The position numbers and the translations under genes are program-made. Under the pieces are notes generated by a model. The model searched no databases, had not been told where the DNA came from, and saw only the letters and a program-made list of their open reading frames with translations. Below, piece by piece: positions 63,255 through 64,000 of a stretch of 64,000 nucleotides of DNA (positions are counted from its first letter, which is position 1; every line of letters starts with the position of its first letter). Source of the DNA: Burkholderiaceae bacterium (GTDB lineage: Bacteria > Pseudomonadota > Gammaproteobacteria > Burkholderiales > Burkholderiaceae_E); contig JAMLIS010000007.1 in assembly GCA_023954015.1 (NCBI GenBank), positions 62,001 through 126,000 of the forward strand, read 5' to 3'.

Positions 63255-64000
63255 TCAGGCGAGCCGGTTGCGCCAGCGGCTCGCGTCCGAGAAGAGCCTC
63301 ACCAGCGTCTCGCGGTCGCCGTCTCGCAGCGCGGCTCGAAGCTCGTCGAGGCAATCGCGGAAGCGTTGCGACGAATCGAGGCAGAAGTCGCGATTGTCGA
63401 GCAGGATGTCGGCCCACAGCGTCGGGGACGACGCACCGATGCGCGTCGTGTCGCGCAGACCCGCCCCCGAGTACTGCAGCGCGGACTCGGCCAGGCCGTG
63501 CCCGGCGATCGCCGCCGACAGGGCGAAAGCCACCGCGTGCGGCCAGTGGGAGACCTCGGCGAAGATCCGGTCGTGCAGCAGCGGATCGAGCTTCTCGACA
63601 TTCGCGCCGGTCGGCTCGAGCAGGCGCGTGATCGCCTCGCAGTGCTGCGCCGGCGTCGCGTCCACCGGACACAGCAGCCACCGGCGTCCGCGAAACAGAT
63701 CCGGGTCGGCCGCCTGCGCGCCGCTGTGCTCCGAGCCGGCGATCGGATGCCCCGGGACGAAGCGAAGGAAAGCATCGCCCAGCCCGATGCGCGCACCCTC
63801 GATCACGCTTCGCTTCGTGCTGCCGCAGTCGGTGACGATGGCCTGCGGCTCGAGCGATTGCCGGATCTGCGCGAACAGCGACGGCATCGCCGGCACCGGA
63901 GCCGCAACGACGACGTAGGCGGCGCCCTGCACCGCCTCGTCCACCGTGGCGCAGGCGATGTCGAGATGGCCGAGCGCGCGCGCGACCTGCGCATCGTCGC
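63255..64000 (-). CDS. tyrA: Prephenate dehydrogenase (C-terminal part)
   Basis: The window edge removes the N-terminal Rossmann GxGxxG segment; about 247 C-terminal residues remain. It oxidises and decarboxylates prephenate to 4-hydroxyphenylpyruvate for tyrosine. Seen: 'YVVVAAPVPAMPSLFAQI', 'VTDCGSTKRSVIEGA', 'FVPGHPIAGSEHSGAQAADP', 'SHWPHAVAFALSAAI' and 'GLRDTTRIGASSPTLWADI'. These match the proteobacterial TyrA family. No ACT or chorismate mutase domain is seen in this part. It heads the minus-strand run toward aroA and cmk. Confidence 0.95.
   Translation of the reverse strand, partial: DDAQVARALGHLDIACATVDEAVQGAAYVVVAAPVPAMPSLFAQIRQSLEPQAIVTDCGSTKRSVIEGARIGLGDAFLRFVPGHPIAGSEHSGAQAADPDLFRGRRWLLCPVDATPAQHCEAITRLLEPTGANVEKLDPLLHDRIFAEVSHWPHAVAFALSAAIAGHGLAESALQYSGAGLRDTTRIGASSPTLWADILLDNRDFCLDSSQRFRDCLDELRAALRDGDRETLVRLFSDASRWRNRLA

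Overview
The window is a chromosomal segment of a very G+C-rich Gram-negative bacterium, almost certainly a betaproteobacterium close to the Burkholderiales. The reasons are the gene families and their order: tyrA-aroA-cmk-rpsA-ihfB-lapA-lapB-hldE, polA / LOG-family / homoserine kinase / BPSS1780-type membrane protein / uvrD, leuS-lptE-holA-proA, pilT-pilU, and xseB-ispA-dxs. The genus cannot be read from the sequence. Coding density is high and many neighbours overlap by 4 bp (ATGA or GTGA). No rRNA, tRNA, CRISPR array, transposase or phage gene was seen.

Layout. 1-3660 (minus): xseB-ispA-dxs-folE2, isoprenoid and folate precursors. 3820-6412 (plus): a Rieske oxygenase, a rhodanese and a P-loop kinase. 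6446-8751: ZIP metal transporter, MOSC protein and secreted CHRD protein. 8794-17050: polA, divergent LOG/thrB/membrane protein, then uvrD and an OmpA-like protein. 17241-24199: an EamA transporter with no standard start, then a carbohydrate block with GH15 hydrolase and glucokinase on minus, and otsA-otsB on plus. OtsA is fused to a two-helix membrane sensor-like module. 24245-28940: NnrS, ubiU-ubiV-ubiT (oxygen-independent ubiquinone synthesis) and purU, which suggests low-oxygen or nitrate/NO respiration. 28946-34783: ackA with an IclR regulator, a tandem universal stress protein, EcsC and a TonB-dependent receptor.

34932-37625 is a restriction-modification island: 5-methylcytosine methyltransferase, putative PD-(D/E)xK endonuclease, Vsr mismatch endonuclease and a 50-residue membrane peptide. 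Its base composition looks less G+C-rich than its flanks. 37832-45546 (plus): leuS-lptE-holA-proA, a 298-bp nested palindromic element, hemJ-like and an rRNA methyltransferase. 45455-47839 (minus): an envelope operon (DUF481 barrel, NlpE-like lipoprotein, DUF423). 48163-54456: stand-alone infA, pilU/pilT, yggS, rpsT, murJ, proC. 54549-64000 (mostly minus): ubiA-comEA-hldE-lapB-lapA-ihfB-rpsA-cmk-aroA-tyrA, covering ubiquinone, LPS core, LPS-assembly control, translation and aromatic amino acids.

Most notable: the 43533-43830 nested palindrome; the sensor-fused OtsA; a one-base frameshift in the normally essential rpsA; the EamA gene whose frame appears broken at a C6 tract; the M-R-Vsr island with an unfamiliar nuclease; and the structured leader of infA. 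Two apparent single-base indels in 64 kb make base-level sequence error a serious alternative for both.
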